From contig NZ_RKIC01000001.1 in assembly GCF_003755185.1 (NCBI RefSeq), positions 1-33,918 of the forward strand: a DNA stretch of 33,918 bases, in the 5' to 3' direction. This DNA comes from Frigoribacterium sp. PhB24. GTDB taxonomy: Bacteria; Actinomycetota; Actinomycetes; Actinomycetales; Microbacteriaceae. Made by a program: the position numbers and the translations under genes. The notes beneath the pieces were generated by a model. It saw nothing but the letters and a program-made list of their open reading frames with translations. It did no database searches and was not told where the DNA came from. Shown here piece by piece: positions 22,876 through 30,526 of this stretch (its first letter is position 1; the number at the start of each line of letters is the position of its first letter).

Positions 22876-24237
22876 TCAGCGACCCAGCGCGAGTCCGGCC
22901 CGGTAGGCCGCCAGCGCCGCCTCGGGCACGTCGGCGAGGTCGTCCAGCCGGACGAGGTCACCGGGGGCCACGTCGGCCACGAGCCGCGCGCCGCCGAGCA
23001 GGTAGTAGGGCGCGATGCCCTCGTCGTCGGGATCGACGATCACGGGTGCGACACCGGCGATCTCGTGGTGGTGGCCTTCGACGCGGAACGCGGTGCCGGC
23101 CGACAGCGCGTCACGGGCACGGGCGGCGAGGACCGTGTGCTGCCGGGGCTCGGGCAGGCGCGAGGTCCCGTCGACTGCCGCGACGATGCTGAGCGGGGTC
23201 TCGATTCCCATGTAGTGGTAGGGCCAGTAGATGCAGGCGTGACGACCGTCGCGGCTGACGACGTGCCCCTTGCCGCGGAGCGTCTCCCAGGTCACGGGGT
23301 CGCCTGTGCGGACGATCACGAAGACGCCGCCGGCGAAGCTCGCTTCGCCCGGCAGACGGAGCATCGAGAAGACGTCGACGACGCCGGTGCGGCCGAGCAG
23401 ACCGCCGTCCTCGCGTGCCGTGTAGAGGTCGGCGAGCTCGTCGGGGCGGGCGACGGGGTAGTGCATGGACTCGACGTCGGCGCGAGCGCCGGTGTAGAGC
23501 GAGACGACGTTCATCTCGCACGAGTCGGCGGCCGCCGCGCGTGTGAGACCGGCGACCGCGGCGGCACGCGCCTCGACGGTCGCGAGGGGGTCGTCGCCGA
23601 GGTCGAGCAACGACCCGAGGGTCGGTGCGTCCACGGTCGTGCCGGCCTGGTCGACGACGCCCGTGGCCGGGTCGAAGGCGAGGTCGTACTCGCCCGACTT
23701 GCCCAGGGCCACGACGTCGAAGCCGCACTCGAGCACCCACGCCACGAGACGCAGCAGGTTCGCGGGCTGGTCGCCGTCGCCCGGCAGGTACCGCAGGCCG
23801 GCCGCTCGGGCCTTGGCGCTCAACGCCACGCCGGCCACGGACTCGACCTCCTTGCTGACCATGACGACGTGCACGCCGTGCTCGAGGGCGGTGTCGGCGT
23901 ACCGGTGGCCGGCCTCGATCCGACCGGTGGCCTCGACGAGGACGTCGACACCGTCCCAGTCGACGGCCGAGGCGTCGGCGATCACGGCGATCGAGCCGGC
24001 CGACACCGCACGGGCCGTGGCCGCCGCGCTCGTCGGCGTCGCGACCTCCGACGAGGGCACCCCCAGCTCGTCGAGCATGACCGTCACGCCGGCGACGTCG
24101 GGATCGACGAGTTGCGTGGCCGTCAGGTCGGGAAGCCGGCGCAGCTGGTCGAGCAGGGTGCGGCCGTACCCGCCGTTCGCGCCCGTGAGGAGGACACGGA
24201 CCGGAGTCGTGCGAGACGTCGTCGAGTGGAGGATCAC
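22876..24237 (-). CDS. DRL (DXR-like)/homoserine dehydrogenase-like oxidoreductase with SAF domain
   Basis: A 453-residue NAD(P)-dependent oxidoreductase. The dinucleotide fold starts with VRVLLTGANGGYGRTLLDQL (13-32). Further family-like segments are VDVLVEATGRIEAGHRYADTAL, HVVMVSKEVESVAG, YLPGDGDQPANLLRLVAW and CIYWPYHYMGIETPLSIV; the C-terminal ~100 residues look like the SAF part. This matches the group containing the Brucella DXR-like reductoisomerase DRL, related to homoserine dehydrogenase. The GTG start has a weak SD (GGGAA); an upstream ATG is out of frame. It is divergent from the kinase gene across the DeoR-type operator and precedes the permease. In this context it probably performs the first oxidation or oxido-isomerisation of an acid sugar rather than isoprenoid synthesis (inference). 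Confidence 0.75.
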   Translation of the reverse strand: MILHSTTSRTTPVRVLLTGANGGYGRTLLDQLRRLPDLTATQLVDPDVAGVTVMLDELGVPSSEVATPTSAAATARAVSAGSIAVIADASAVDWDGVDVLVEATGRIEAGHRYADTALEHGVHVVMVSKEVESVAGVALSAKARAAGLRYLPGDGDQPANLLRLVAWVLECGFDVVALGKSGEYDLAFDPATGVVDQAGTTVDAPTLGSLLDLGDDPLATVEARAAAVAGLTRAAAADSCEMNVVSLYTGARADVESMHYPVARPDELADLYTAREDGGLLGRTGVVDVFSMLRLPGEASFAGGVFVIVRTGDPVTWETLRGKGHVVSRDGRHACIYWPYHYMGIETPLSIVAAVDGTSRLPEPRQHTVLAARARDALSAGTAFRVEGHHHEIAGVAPVIVDPDDEGIAPYYLLGGARLVADVAPGDLVRLDDLADVPEAALAAYRAGLALGR

Positions 24238-24287
24238 CGTTGTTCCCGTTCGTTCATGAGGCCAGGGGCGGCCCGGGCGAGCATGGC

Positions 24288-24335
24288 AACTGTAGCGACA
24301 GTTACCAAATTGTCAAACATCGCACCAAATAGTCA
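24288..24335. promoter_or_regulatory. Operator array of the acid-sugar cluster
   Basis: Two kinds of site lie between the divergent DRL and kinase genes: the palindrome AACTGTAGCGACAGTT (24288-24303) and direct repeats ACCAAATTGTCA (24304-24315) and ACCAAATAGTCA (24324-24335), 20 bp apart (two helical turns). This AT-rich block stands out in the high-GC context. The cluster's DeoR protein is the natural ligand. Confidence 0.65.
24289..24316 (-). promoter_or_regulatory. Promoter of the DRL-permease operon
   Basis: On the minus strand TTGACA (24311-24316), 16 nt and TACAGT (24289-24294). The -10 lies inside the palindrome and the -35 overlaps the first direct repeat, a layout for repression. 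In the plus direction TAGACT (24337-24342) is a possible -10 for the kinase gene. Confidence 0.6.
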
Positions 24336-24405
24336 CATAGACTGAGTGGGCTCCCAAGGCCGCCGCTGCGTCCTCGCGAGCCCGCCCGCCACCGAAAGGT
24401 CCCGC

Positions 24406-25668
24406 ATGTTGATAGGTGCCGTCGCCGACGACTTCACCGGAGCCACCGACCTCGCCACGGGGTTCCGCCGTCGCGGCCTCGAGACGGTCGTCGTCGTCAC
24501 CCCTTCGGCGGTCGATCCCGCGACCTACGCGGGCGTCGACGCCGTCGTGGTCGCCCTCAAGACCCGCACGGCCCCGGTCGACGAGGCCGTCGAGCGGTCG
24601 ATCGCGGCCCTGGCCTGGTTGGTCGACGCCGGCGCCGACCGGTTCGCCCTGAAGTACTGCTCGACCTTCGACTCGACCGACGAAGGCAACATCGGGCCCG
24701 TCCTCGACGCCTTCCGCGACCGGCTCGGCACCGACCGCGCCGTCGTCGTCCCCGCGTTCCCCGCGAACGGCCGCACGGTCCGGGAGGGTCGCCTGTACGT
24801 CGGCGACGAGCTGCTCGAGGAGTCGTCGATGCGGCACCACCCGTTGACGCCGATGACACGTTCGCGACTCCGCGACCTCCTCGCACCGCAGACGCCGACC
24901 CCCGTGACCGAGGTGCCCCTGGCGGACGTGCACGCGGGGGTCGGCGCCCTGAGGGCGGCGCTCGACACGGCTCCGGCCGGCTACCTCGTCGTCGACGCCG
25001 TGGACGACGACGACCTCGTGACGATCGGCCGCGCCTCGGCACACCACCGTCTGGTCAGCGGGGGCGCGGGCCTCGCCCTCGGGGTCGGCACCGACGACGC
25101 GCCGCCACCCGCCCTGCCCGCCGAGTTCTCGCACGTGACCGGACGACGCCTCGTCGTCTGCGGTTCGGCCTCTGCCGCCACCCGCGGGCAGATCGCGCAC
25201 GCGGCCGCGACGCACCCCACGCGCAAGGTCGACCTCACGGCCGCCACGGCGGACCCTGCGGCCGAAGCCGCGGCCCTGGCCGACTGGGTGCGCGGCCTCG
25301 ACGCCGACTCCGTGCCCGTCGTCTACTCGGTCGGTGAGCCGTCCGACGTCGTGACGGCGGCACCCGCGAGCACGTCGGCGGCGGCTCCCCCGGCGGCGTC
25401 CGTGGTCGAGTCGGTCCTGTCGGCCCTGGTGCACGACCTCGTCGCGGACGGCACCGTCGGGTCGGTCGTCGTCGCGGGGGGCGAGACCAGCGGCGCCGTC
25501 GTGACGGCGCTCGGCACGGCCGCCCTGGTCGTCGGGCCCGCGCTGGGCCCCGGCGTCTGCTGGACCGCCGCGACCACGAGTGGCGGCCGACCGGTCGCCC
25601 TCGTCCTGAAGAGCGGCAACTTCGGTGCCGTCGACCTCTTCTCGACCGCCTGGGAGGCTCTCTCGTGA
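24406..25668 (+). CDS. DUF1537 four-carbon acid-sugar kinase (OtnK/DtnK-like)
   Basis: A 420-residue ATP-dependent kinase of the DUF1537 family, which phosphorylates 3-oxo-tetronate, D-threonate or similar acid sugars. The N-terminal substrate domain opens with LIGAVADDFTGATDLA and contains PAFPANGRTVREGRLYVGD and HPLTPMTRSRLRDLL. The C-terminal nucleotide domain has VVCGSASAATRGQIAHA and VVVAGGETSGAVVTALG. GAAAGG 6 nt before the ATG at 24406 sets the start; an open frame from 24346 would add 20 unrelated residues. The stop overlaps the aldolase start (GTGA). The product would be a 4-phosphate suited to the next enzyme. The exact sugar acid is unknown. Confidence 0.88.
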   Translation: MLIGAVADDFTGATDLATGFRRRGLETVVVVTPSAVDPATYAGVDAVVVALKTRTAPVDEAVERSIAALAWLVDAGADRFALKYCSTFDSTDEGNIGPVLDAFRDRLGTDRAVVVPAFPANGRTVREGRLYVGDELLEESSMRHHPLTPMTRSRLRDLLAPQTPTPVTEVPLADVHAGVGALRAALDTAPAGYLVVDAVDDDDLVTIGRASAHHRLVSGGAGLALGVGTDDAPPPALPAEFSHVTGRRLVVCGSASAATRGQIAHAAATHPTRKVDLTAATADPAAEAAALADWVRGLDADSVPVVYSVGEPSDVVTAAPASTSAAAPPAASVVESVLSALVHDLVADGTVGSVVVAGGETSGAVVTALGTAALVVGPALGPGVCWTAATTSGGRPVALVLKSGNFGAVDLFSTAWEALS

Positions 25669-26315
25669 CCGCAGCCGAACGACTCGTCGAGGCCGGCCGG
25701 GCCCTCGTCGCCGCCGGGCTCAGCCCCGGCAGCTCGGGCAACGTCAGCGTCCGCGACGGTGATCGCCTGCTCATGACCGGCACCGGCACGATGCTGGGGT
25801 CGCTCACGGTCGACGACCTGTCCGTCCTCGATGCCGACGGCAGGTCGATCGCCGGCCCCAAGCCGTCGAAGGAGGTCGCCCTGCACCGGGCGCTCTACCG
25901 GAAGAACCCCGAGCACCGGGCGGTCGTGCACGTGCACTCCCCCTCCGCCGTCGCCCTGTCGTGCCTCGAGCCCTGGTCGGAGCACTGCGCCGTGCCCCCG
26001 CTGACGCCGTACTCGCTCATGCGGGTCGGGCAGATCCCCCTGCTGCCCTTCGTCGCCCCGGGCGACCCGGCCATGGGGTCGCTCGTGACCGACAGCCCGC
26101 TGCCGTTCCGGGCGGCACTGCTGTCGAACCACGGCAGCGTCGTCAGCGGCGAGGACCTCGACCGCGCCGTGCTCGGCGCCGTCGAGGTCGAGGAGGCCTG
26201 CCGGATCGCCCTGCTCACCCACGGCGCCGCCCGCCGCCTCATCCCCGCCGACCAGGTGGCCGCCATCACCGCGGCCTCGGGCATGCCGTGGACGGGGCCC
26301 ACCGCACTAGGCTGA
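25665..26315 (+). CDS. Class II aldolase/adducin-family decarboxylase (OtnC-like)
   Basis: A 216-residue metal-dependent enzyme of the class II aldolase family. GSSGNVSVRDGD (22-33) binds phosphate; Glu70 in KPSKEVALHR is the acid/base position. Zinc ligands are His89 and His91 in VVHVHSPS and His156 in LSNHGSVVSG. Beside a DUF1537 kinase this is the OtnC/OiaC type, which decarboxylates a 3-oxo-acid-sugar 4-phosphate, in the tetronate pathway to dihydroxyacetone phosphate plus CO2. It is translationally coupled to the kinase by a GTGA overlap. Simple aldol cleavage is the alternative. Confidence 0.87.
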   Translation: MTAAERLVEAGRALVAAGLSPGSSGNVSVRDGDRLLMTGTGTMLGSLTVDDLSVLDADGRSIAGPKPSKEVALHRALYRKNPEHRAVVHVHSPSAVALSCLEPWSEHCAVPPLTPYSLMRVGQIPLLPFVAPGDPAMGSLVTDSPLPFRAALLSNHGSVVSGEDLDRAVLGAVEVEEACRIALLTHGAARRLIPADQVAAITAASGMPWTGPTALG

Positions 26316-26336
26316 CCGACGCGAGAAAGGCCGGAC

Positions 26337-27134
26337 GTGTCCACCACAGCCCCCCTCATCCCCGAGCAGCGGCGCGAGAGCATCGTCGAGCACCTGCAGC
26401 GCGAGCGCGTGTTGAGCTACCGACAGCTCACCGACCTGCTCGGCGTCAGTCAGATGACGGTCCGACGCGACGTCGCGACCCTCGAGGACGAGGGCCGCGT
26501 CACGGCCACGCCCGGCGGGGCGAAACTGACGCCGAGGCTGCTGGTCGAGGCCAGCCGTGACGTCAAGCAGGACGTCGACGTCGACCAGAAGCGGGCCATC
26601 GCCCGCGAGGCGGCAGCCCTCGTCCGCGACCACATGACCGTCTACCTCGACGCCGGCACGACGGTGCAGGCGATGCGCGAACATCTCGACGACGTCACCG
26701 GCCTGACCGTCGTCACCAACGACCTCGCCACCGTCCGGTCGTTCTTCGACCACCCCGACGTCGACCTCATCGTCGTGGGGGGCCGGGTCGACAGCGCGAA
26801 CCAGTCGACGCTCGGACGCCTGACGCGCCTGACGCTCGCCGAGCTGTCGCTCGACCTGGCCTTCATCTCGTCGAGCTCGTGGGACCTCGCGCACGGCGTC
26901 ACCACACCGGTCGAGGCCAAGGTCGAGGTCAAGCGGGCCGCACTCGAGGTGGCCGAACGCTCGGTGCTCGTCGCGGACAGCTCGAAGTACGGGCGGTTCG
27001 GCAAGTACCGGGCCCTCCGTCTCGCCGAGCTGCAGACGATCGTGACCGACGACCGACTGGACGACGACGCGGCGGCGGCCCTCGTCGACGCGGGGCTCGA
27101 CCTCGTGGTCGCCGCCCCGGGCGAGGCCGCCTGA
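26337..27134 (+). CDS. DeoR/GlpR-family transcriptional regulator
   Basis: A 265-residue repressor. The DeoR helix-turn-helix is at about 8-60 (QRRESIVEHLQRERVLSYRQ, then LLGVSQMTVRRDVATLEDEG). The effector domain is a sugar-isomerase-like fold: VYLDAGTTVQAM (GTT phosphosugar loop), LTVVTNDLA, DLIVVGGRV and VLVADSSKYGRFG. AAAGG 6 nt before the GTG supports the start, 21 nt behind the aldolase. DeoR proteins usually sense a phosphorylated intermediate, here perhaps the kinase product, and it should act on the operator array at 24288-24335. Confidence 0.92.
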   Translation: MSTTAPLIPEQRRESIVEHLQRERVLSYRQLTDLLGVSQMTVRRDVATLEDEGRVTATPGGAKLTPRLLVEASRDVKQDVDVDQKRAIAREAAALVRDHMTVYLDAGTTVQAMREHLDDVTGLTVVTNDLATVRSFFDHPDVDLIVVGGRVDSANQSTLGRLTRLTLAELSLDLAFISSSSWDLAHGVTTPVEAKVEVKRAALEVAERSVLVADSSKYGRFGKYRALRLAELQTIVTDDRLDDDAAAALVDAGLDLVVAAPGEAA

Positions 27135-27149
27135 GGCGACGAGCCGGAA

Positions 27150-27189
27150 ACGCAGGAGGCGCGGGTCACGCGACCCGCGCCTCCTGCGT
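27150..27189. terminator. Bidirectional terminator, second identical copy
   Basis: The same 18-bp perfect stem and ACGC loop as at 21345-21384, again preceded by GGAA, between the convergent deoR-type gene and the GH26/OpgC gene. Together the two copies bracket the acid-sugar cluster. Confidence 0.8.
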
Positions 27190-27205
27190 CCCCGGGGCCC
27201 ACCGC

Positions 27206-29794
27206 TCAGCGCGGCACGACCGAGAACAAGAACTTCTTCTTCACCATCACCCAGAGCAGCAGCACCGAGACCGCGTGGACGATCGTGCCGACGACCACGC
27301 TCGAGCGGTCGAGCCCGGGGATCGACGCGACGGCCAGCACGAAGAACACCTGCCAGATGAACACGTAGAGGCTCGCCTGGCCGAGGGGGACGTAGAGCCA
27401 GCCGAAGGCCTTCGAGATCGGCGTCCAGAACACCGTGAGGACCGCGTAGACGCAGACGACCACCAGCGCGACGTCCACGAGTCGGCCCCACTGCATGTCG
27501 ACCCGTTGGTAGCCGGTCGCGTACAGGGTGTCGTAGAGGCCGGACGGGATCGGCCCCGGGGCGAACCCGTAGGCGTGCCCGGCCCAGATCAGCGCGAGGA
27601 ACCCGGCGTAGCCGACGACCGCCGCGCCCACCAGCACCTTGCCGAGCCGGGTGGTCAACGCCGTCACGATCTGCCGGCGGTACCACCCGATGACGAGGCC
27701 GTGGGTGAACAGCACCTGCCAGGCGAAGAGCGGGAACACCGCCTCGAACTGCGACGGCAGGAGGTGGACGTCGGGGAACACCACGCCGACGGCGTAGAGC
27801 GCCCAGCTCACCAGCAGCACGGCCCACCAGGCACGCCGCTTGATCGCCCACATCAGCGCCGGGATCGTCAGGCTGAGCACGACGAACAGGCCCATGATGT
27901 TGAACGGCCACGGCCCCATCTCGAGCAACAGCAGTTGGCGTACCGCGTACCACGGCGGCGGGTAGTCGAGCAGGCGGTCGACGTTCGGGTAGAGGTCGTA
28001 GACGCGCCCCTCGGCCGTGGTGCCGGTCGAGCCCGTGCCGCGGTCGGTGAACGTGGTGACGGCGTCGGTGTTCAGCAGCGGCACGACGCTCAGCGCGAAG
28101 ACGATCAGGATGACCGCGAGCGTCACGACGTACTGCTTGCGCGCCCGGGCGAACGCCCCGATCGCCGCGGCCTTCTCGCCGTACTTCTTGATGCCCAGGG
28201 GGTAGACCATGCCGAGCACGATGCCGCTGAGGAACACGAACATCTCGGCGCCCGTGATCGCTCCGACGGCCTTGAGCGTGACGAACGAGAAGGGTCCGGC
28301 GACCTCGATGTGCGTGATGACCACGGCGAGGATGATGAAGCCGCGGAACAGGTCGATGCGGAGGTCACGGGCCGGCGAACCGTCGTCGGGGTAGCGCCAG
28401 CGGGGCAGCAGACGGCCCACGACACCGCTCACGAGGAAGGCCAGGGCGAGCGCCCCGGCGCAGGCCACGATCCACCCCATCTCGTCCCCGCCGCCGTCGC
28501 GCACCTGCACGGTCGCGGCGTCGCCGTCGGTCGAGGTGACCCGGTCGGTGACCGGCCCCAGGTCGATGCGATCGCTCGCCTCGAGATCGGTGCGGAGCGA
28601 TCCCGCGATGCCCGGCTGGGCCGTGGCCCGCCAGTCGACCGGGCGGTCGCCGGCCTCGGCCTCGTCGCGCTCGACCTCGAGCCAGGTCACGCCGGCGATG
28701 CGGTCGTGGGTGGGCAGGGCGTCGAGCACCTGTCGCCACCAGCCCTGCTTGACGTCGAGCTCGGCCGCGCCGTCGAGCTCGTCGGCGTAGAGGGCGCCCG
28801 TGTCGAGCAGCATCGGCCGGTCGCGCCCCTCGGCGAACCGCTCGTAGAAGGTCGACGGCTGCGCCTCGGCGTAGCCCCAGGTCTCGTCGAAGCGCCCCTC
28901 GACCTCGCCGGCGGCCGGAGCCTGGTTCTCGACCAAGGGCACCGACGTGCCGGCCGCCGTCGACGCGCTGCCCTTGGCGAAGTAGAACATCGACTGGCCG
29001 ACCCAGTCGACCGCGTCGTCACCCGGGTAGTAGGGCCCGTAGGGGTCGTCGGCCTCGGTCACCCGCCCGTCGTCGTTCGTGTCGAGCAGGCCGACGTCAC
29101 CGGCCGGTGTCTCGGGCAGGCGACCGTCGGCGTCCGAGAACGGGTACCCCGCCCCGTACGACGGCGCCCAGACCATCCGCGCCCGGGACCCACCCGCGTG
29201 CACGACGTCGGCCAGCTCACGGAACGCGCCCACGAACGCGGTGGGCTGCTGTCCCCAGCGCTGCCAGTTGCCGTTCATCTCGGGCGCGAAGCGCACCAGC
29301 TGCGACGTACCGTACTGCCGGTCGATCTCGGTCAGCAGGTCGTCGGCCCGACGCGCGTCGGCGGAGTCGAGCTCGGACAGCCGTCCGGTCGGCTCGAGGC
29401 TGACCACGAGCACGGCGCCCTGCGCGGCGGCGGCGCGTGCCGACCGCCGCCATTCGTCGGTCGCCCGACGGTCGAGCGGGTAGTCGATGTTGACGCCGTA
29501 CAGCGACGGCGTCGCGCCGAGCCGCCCGGCGTAGCCGTCGGGGCCGTCCGAACCCCAGTCGAGGTCGGGGCCGAACCACGTGCCCGAGGGTTCCGGAGGC
29601 GCGGTGGCGGCCGACGCGGACGTCGCGTCCCCGAGCACCGCCGGCCCCAGCGCCATCGGCACGAGGGCCGCGACGGCGAGCAGGGCGGCGCCGACCCGAC
29701 GCGCGAACCGCCGACGCGGCGACCTCGCCGACCCCGCGCCGGTCGACGCCCCGACCGTGGACGCCGCCGCCGACGGGTGGTTCAGCGTCGGCAC
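27206..29794 (-). CDS. GH26-like domain fused to OpgC-type membrane acyltransferase
   Basis: An 862-residue fusion. An Arg-rich start (28-33) and hydrophobic segment (34-58, ending ATSASA) export residues ~65-400. That part resembles GH26 glycanases: YGVNIDYPLD, then RFAPEMNGNWQRWG with the expected acid/base Glu172, and DWVGQSMFYF. Position 171 is Pro where GH26 has His, and the expected nucleophile strand reads RPMLLDTGA, with Asp331 for Glu. A calcium-loop-like DTNDDGRVTEAD is at 238-249. From ~440 on there are about ten membrane helices; RIDLFRGFIILAVVITHIE and GAEMFVFLSGIVLGMVYPLG mark an OpgC acyltransferase. The GTG start overlaps the upstream ATPase gene by 13 nt; GTG at 29806 is an alternative. 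Probably it modifies or trims the polymer made by the operon's synthase. Confidence 0.78.
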   Translation of the reverse strand: MPTLNHPSAAASTVGASTGAGSARSPRRRFARRVGAALLAVAALVPMALGPAVLGDATSASAATAPPEPSGTWFGPDLDWGSDGPDGYAGRLGATPSLYGVNIDYPLDRRATDEWRRSARAAAAQGAVLVVSLEPTGRLSELDSADARRADDLLTEIDRQYGTSQLVRFAPEMNGNWQRWGQQPTAFVGAFRELADVVHAGGSRARMVWAPSYGAGYPFSDADGRLPETPAGDVGLLDTNDDGRVTEADDPYGPYYPGDDAVDWVGQSMFYFAKGSASTAAGTSVPLVENQAPAAGEVEGRFDETWGYAEAQPSTFYERFAEGRDRPMLLDTGALYADELDGAAELDVKQGWWRQVLDALPTHDRIAGVTWLEVERDEAEAGDRPVDWRATAQPGIAGSLRTDLEASDRIDLGPVTDRVTSTDGDAATVQVRDGGGDEMGWIVACAGALALAFLVSGVVGRLLPRWRYPDDGSPARDLRIDLFRGFIILAVVITHIEVAGPFSFVTLKAVGAITGAEMFVFLSGIVLGMVYPLGIKKYGEKAAAIGAFARARKQYVVTLAVILIVFALSVVPLLNTDAVTTFTDRGTGSTGTTAEGRVYDLYPNVDRLLDYPPPWYAVRQLLLLEMGPWPFNIMGLFVVLSLTIPALMWAIKRRAWWAVLLVSWALYAVGVVFPDVHLLPSQFEAVFPLFAWQVLFTHGLVIGWYRRQIVTALTTRLGKVLVGAAVVGYAGFLALIWAGHAYGFAPGPIPSGLYDTLYATGYQRVDMQWGRLVDVALVVVCVYAVLTVFWTPISKAFGWLYVPLGQASLYVFIWQVFFVLAVASIPGLDRSSVVVGTIVHAVSVLLLWVMVKKKFLFSVVPR

Positions 29795-30201
29795 ACGAGC
29801 GTCCACACGTTGCGGCCGCCCTCGTGCCGGTAGTCGAGGCTCTCGAGGCTGAGGAGCGCCAGGGCCAGGCCGCGGCCGTCCTCGTCCTCGAGGTCGGCCA
29901 TCGAGACGGCGCTCAGGTCGATGTCGCTGGGCATGCCGTTGTCGTGGAAGACGGCCGTCAGACGGTCGTCGGTGGCCGAGAGCTCGAGGGTGAAGCGACG
30001 ACCGAGGTCGGCCTCGGACCGGCGCGAGTGCTCGACGACGTTCGCGGCGATCTCGACGATGGCCGTCTCGAACGAGAAGCGGGTCTCGAGCGAGTCGTCC
30101 CCGAGCGAGGTCCACCAGGCCTCGAAGGCGTTCTGCACCAGGTCGATGCTCTCGGGTTCGACGGCCACGTCGATGACGACGGGGCCGGGACGCTCAGTCA
30201 T
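29782..30201 (-). CDS. RsbW-like ATP-binding (anti-sigma type) protein
   Basis: A 139-residue GHKL ATPase of the HATPase_c_2/RsbW group, serine kinases that bind either a target or its STAS antagonist. The N-box is AIVEIAANVVEHSRR (Glu50, Asn54), the G1 box FHDNGMP (86-91, Asp87), and the G2 box DEDGRGLAL (107-114). It overlaps the STAS gene by 8 nt and the fusion gene by 13 nt, so all are one operon. No sigma factor lies beside it; its target may be encoded elsewhere or be the synthase itself. Confidence 0.85.
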   Translation of the reverse strand: MTERPGPVVIDVAVEPESIDLVQNAFEAWWTSLGDDSLETRFSFETAIVEIAANVVEHSRRSEADLGRRFTLELSATDDRLTAVFHDNGMPSDIDLSAVSMADLEDEDGRGLALALLSLESLDYRHEGGRNVWTLVCRR

Positions 30202-30526
30202 CGAGGGCGGCCGCGACCGAGGCGCGGGGCTTGAGGATGCGGTCGAGGTTCGTGAGCCGCAGCACCATCGAGACCTGCTCGGTGGGTGCCACGAGCCGGA
30301 GGTCGCCGCCGGCCTGCCGTGCCGACTTCAGGCACGACACGAGGGCGCCGAGGCCCGACGAGTCGACGAAGGTCGTGCCCGAGAGGTCGACGACGATCAG
30401 CCGGTCGCCGGCGGCGAGTCGTGCTGCCACCTCGTCGCGCAGTTGCGGTGTCGAGACGACGGTGAGGCGCCCCTGCGGCGAGAGGACGCAGCCGCCTTCG
30501 ACGGCCTCGACGGTGACGGTCATCAT
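30194..30526 (-). CDS. STAS-domain anti-sigma factor antagonist (RsbV-like)
   Basis: A 110-residue single-domain STAS protein. The phosphorylatable loop is FVDSSGLGAL (53-62), with DLSG and LRLVAP matching the family. When dephosphorylated, such proteins trap the cognate RsbW-like kinase. AAGGA 6 nt upstream supports the first of two adjacent ATGs. It overlaps the synthase stop by 4 nt (TCATGATG). The operon also encodes the kinase and a PP2C phosphatase, giving a complete partner switch. Confidence 0.88.
   Translation of the reverse strand: MMTVTVEAVEGGCVLSPQGRLTVVSTPQLRDEVAARLAAGDRLIVVDLSGTTFVDSSGLGALVSCLKSARQAGGDLRLVAPTEQVSMVLRLTNLDRILKPRASVAAALDD

Noticed and set aside
24346-24405. Extended start for the DUF1537 kinase
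   Set aside because: The extra 20 residues have no family counterpart, and a proper SD sits before the ATG at 24406.
26879-29833. 984-codon plus-strand frame over the DeoR-type gene and the GH26/OpgC fusion
   Set aside because: Shadow frame: Arg/Gly/His/Asp-rich without membrane segments or motifs, while the minus strand encodes clear transmembrane helices.
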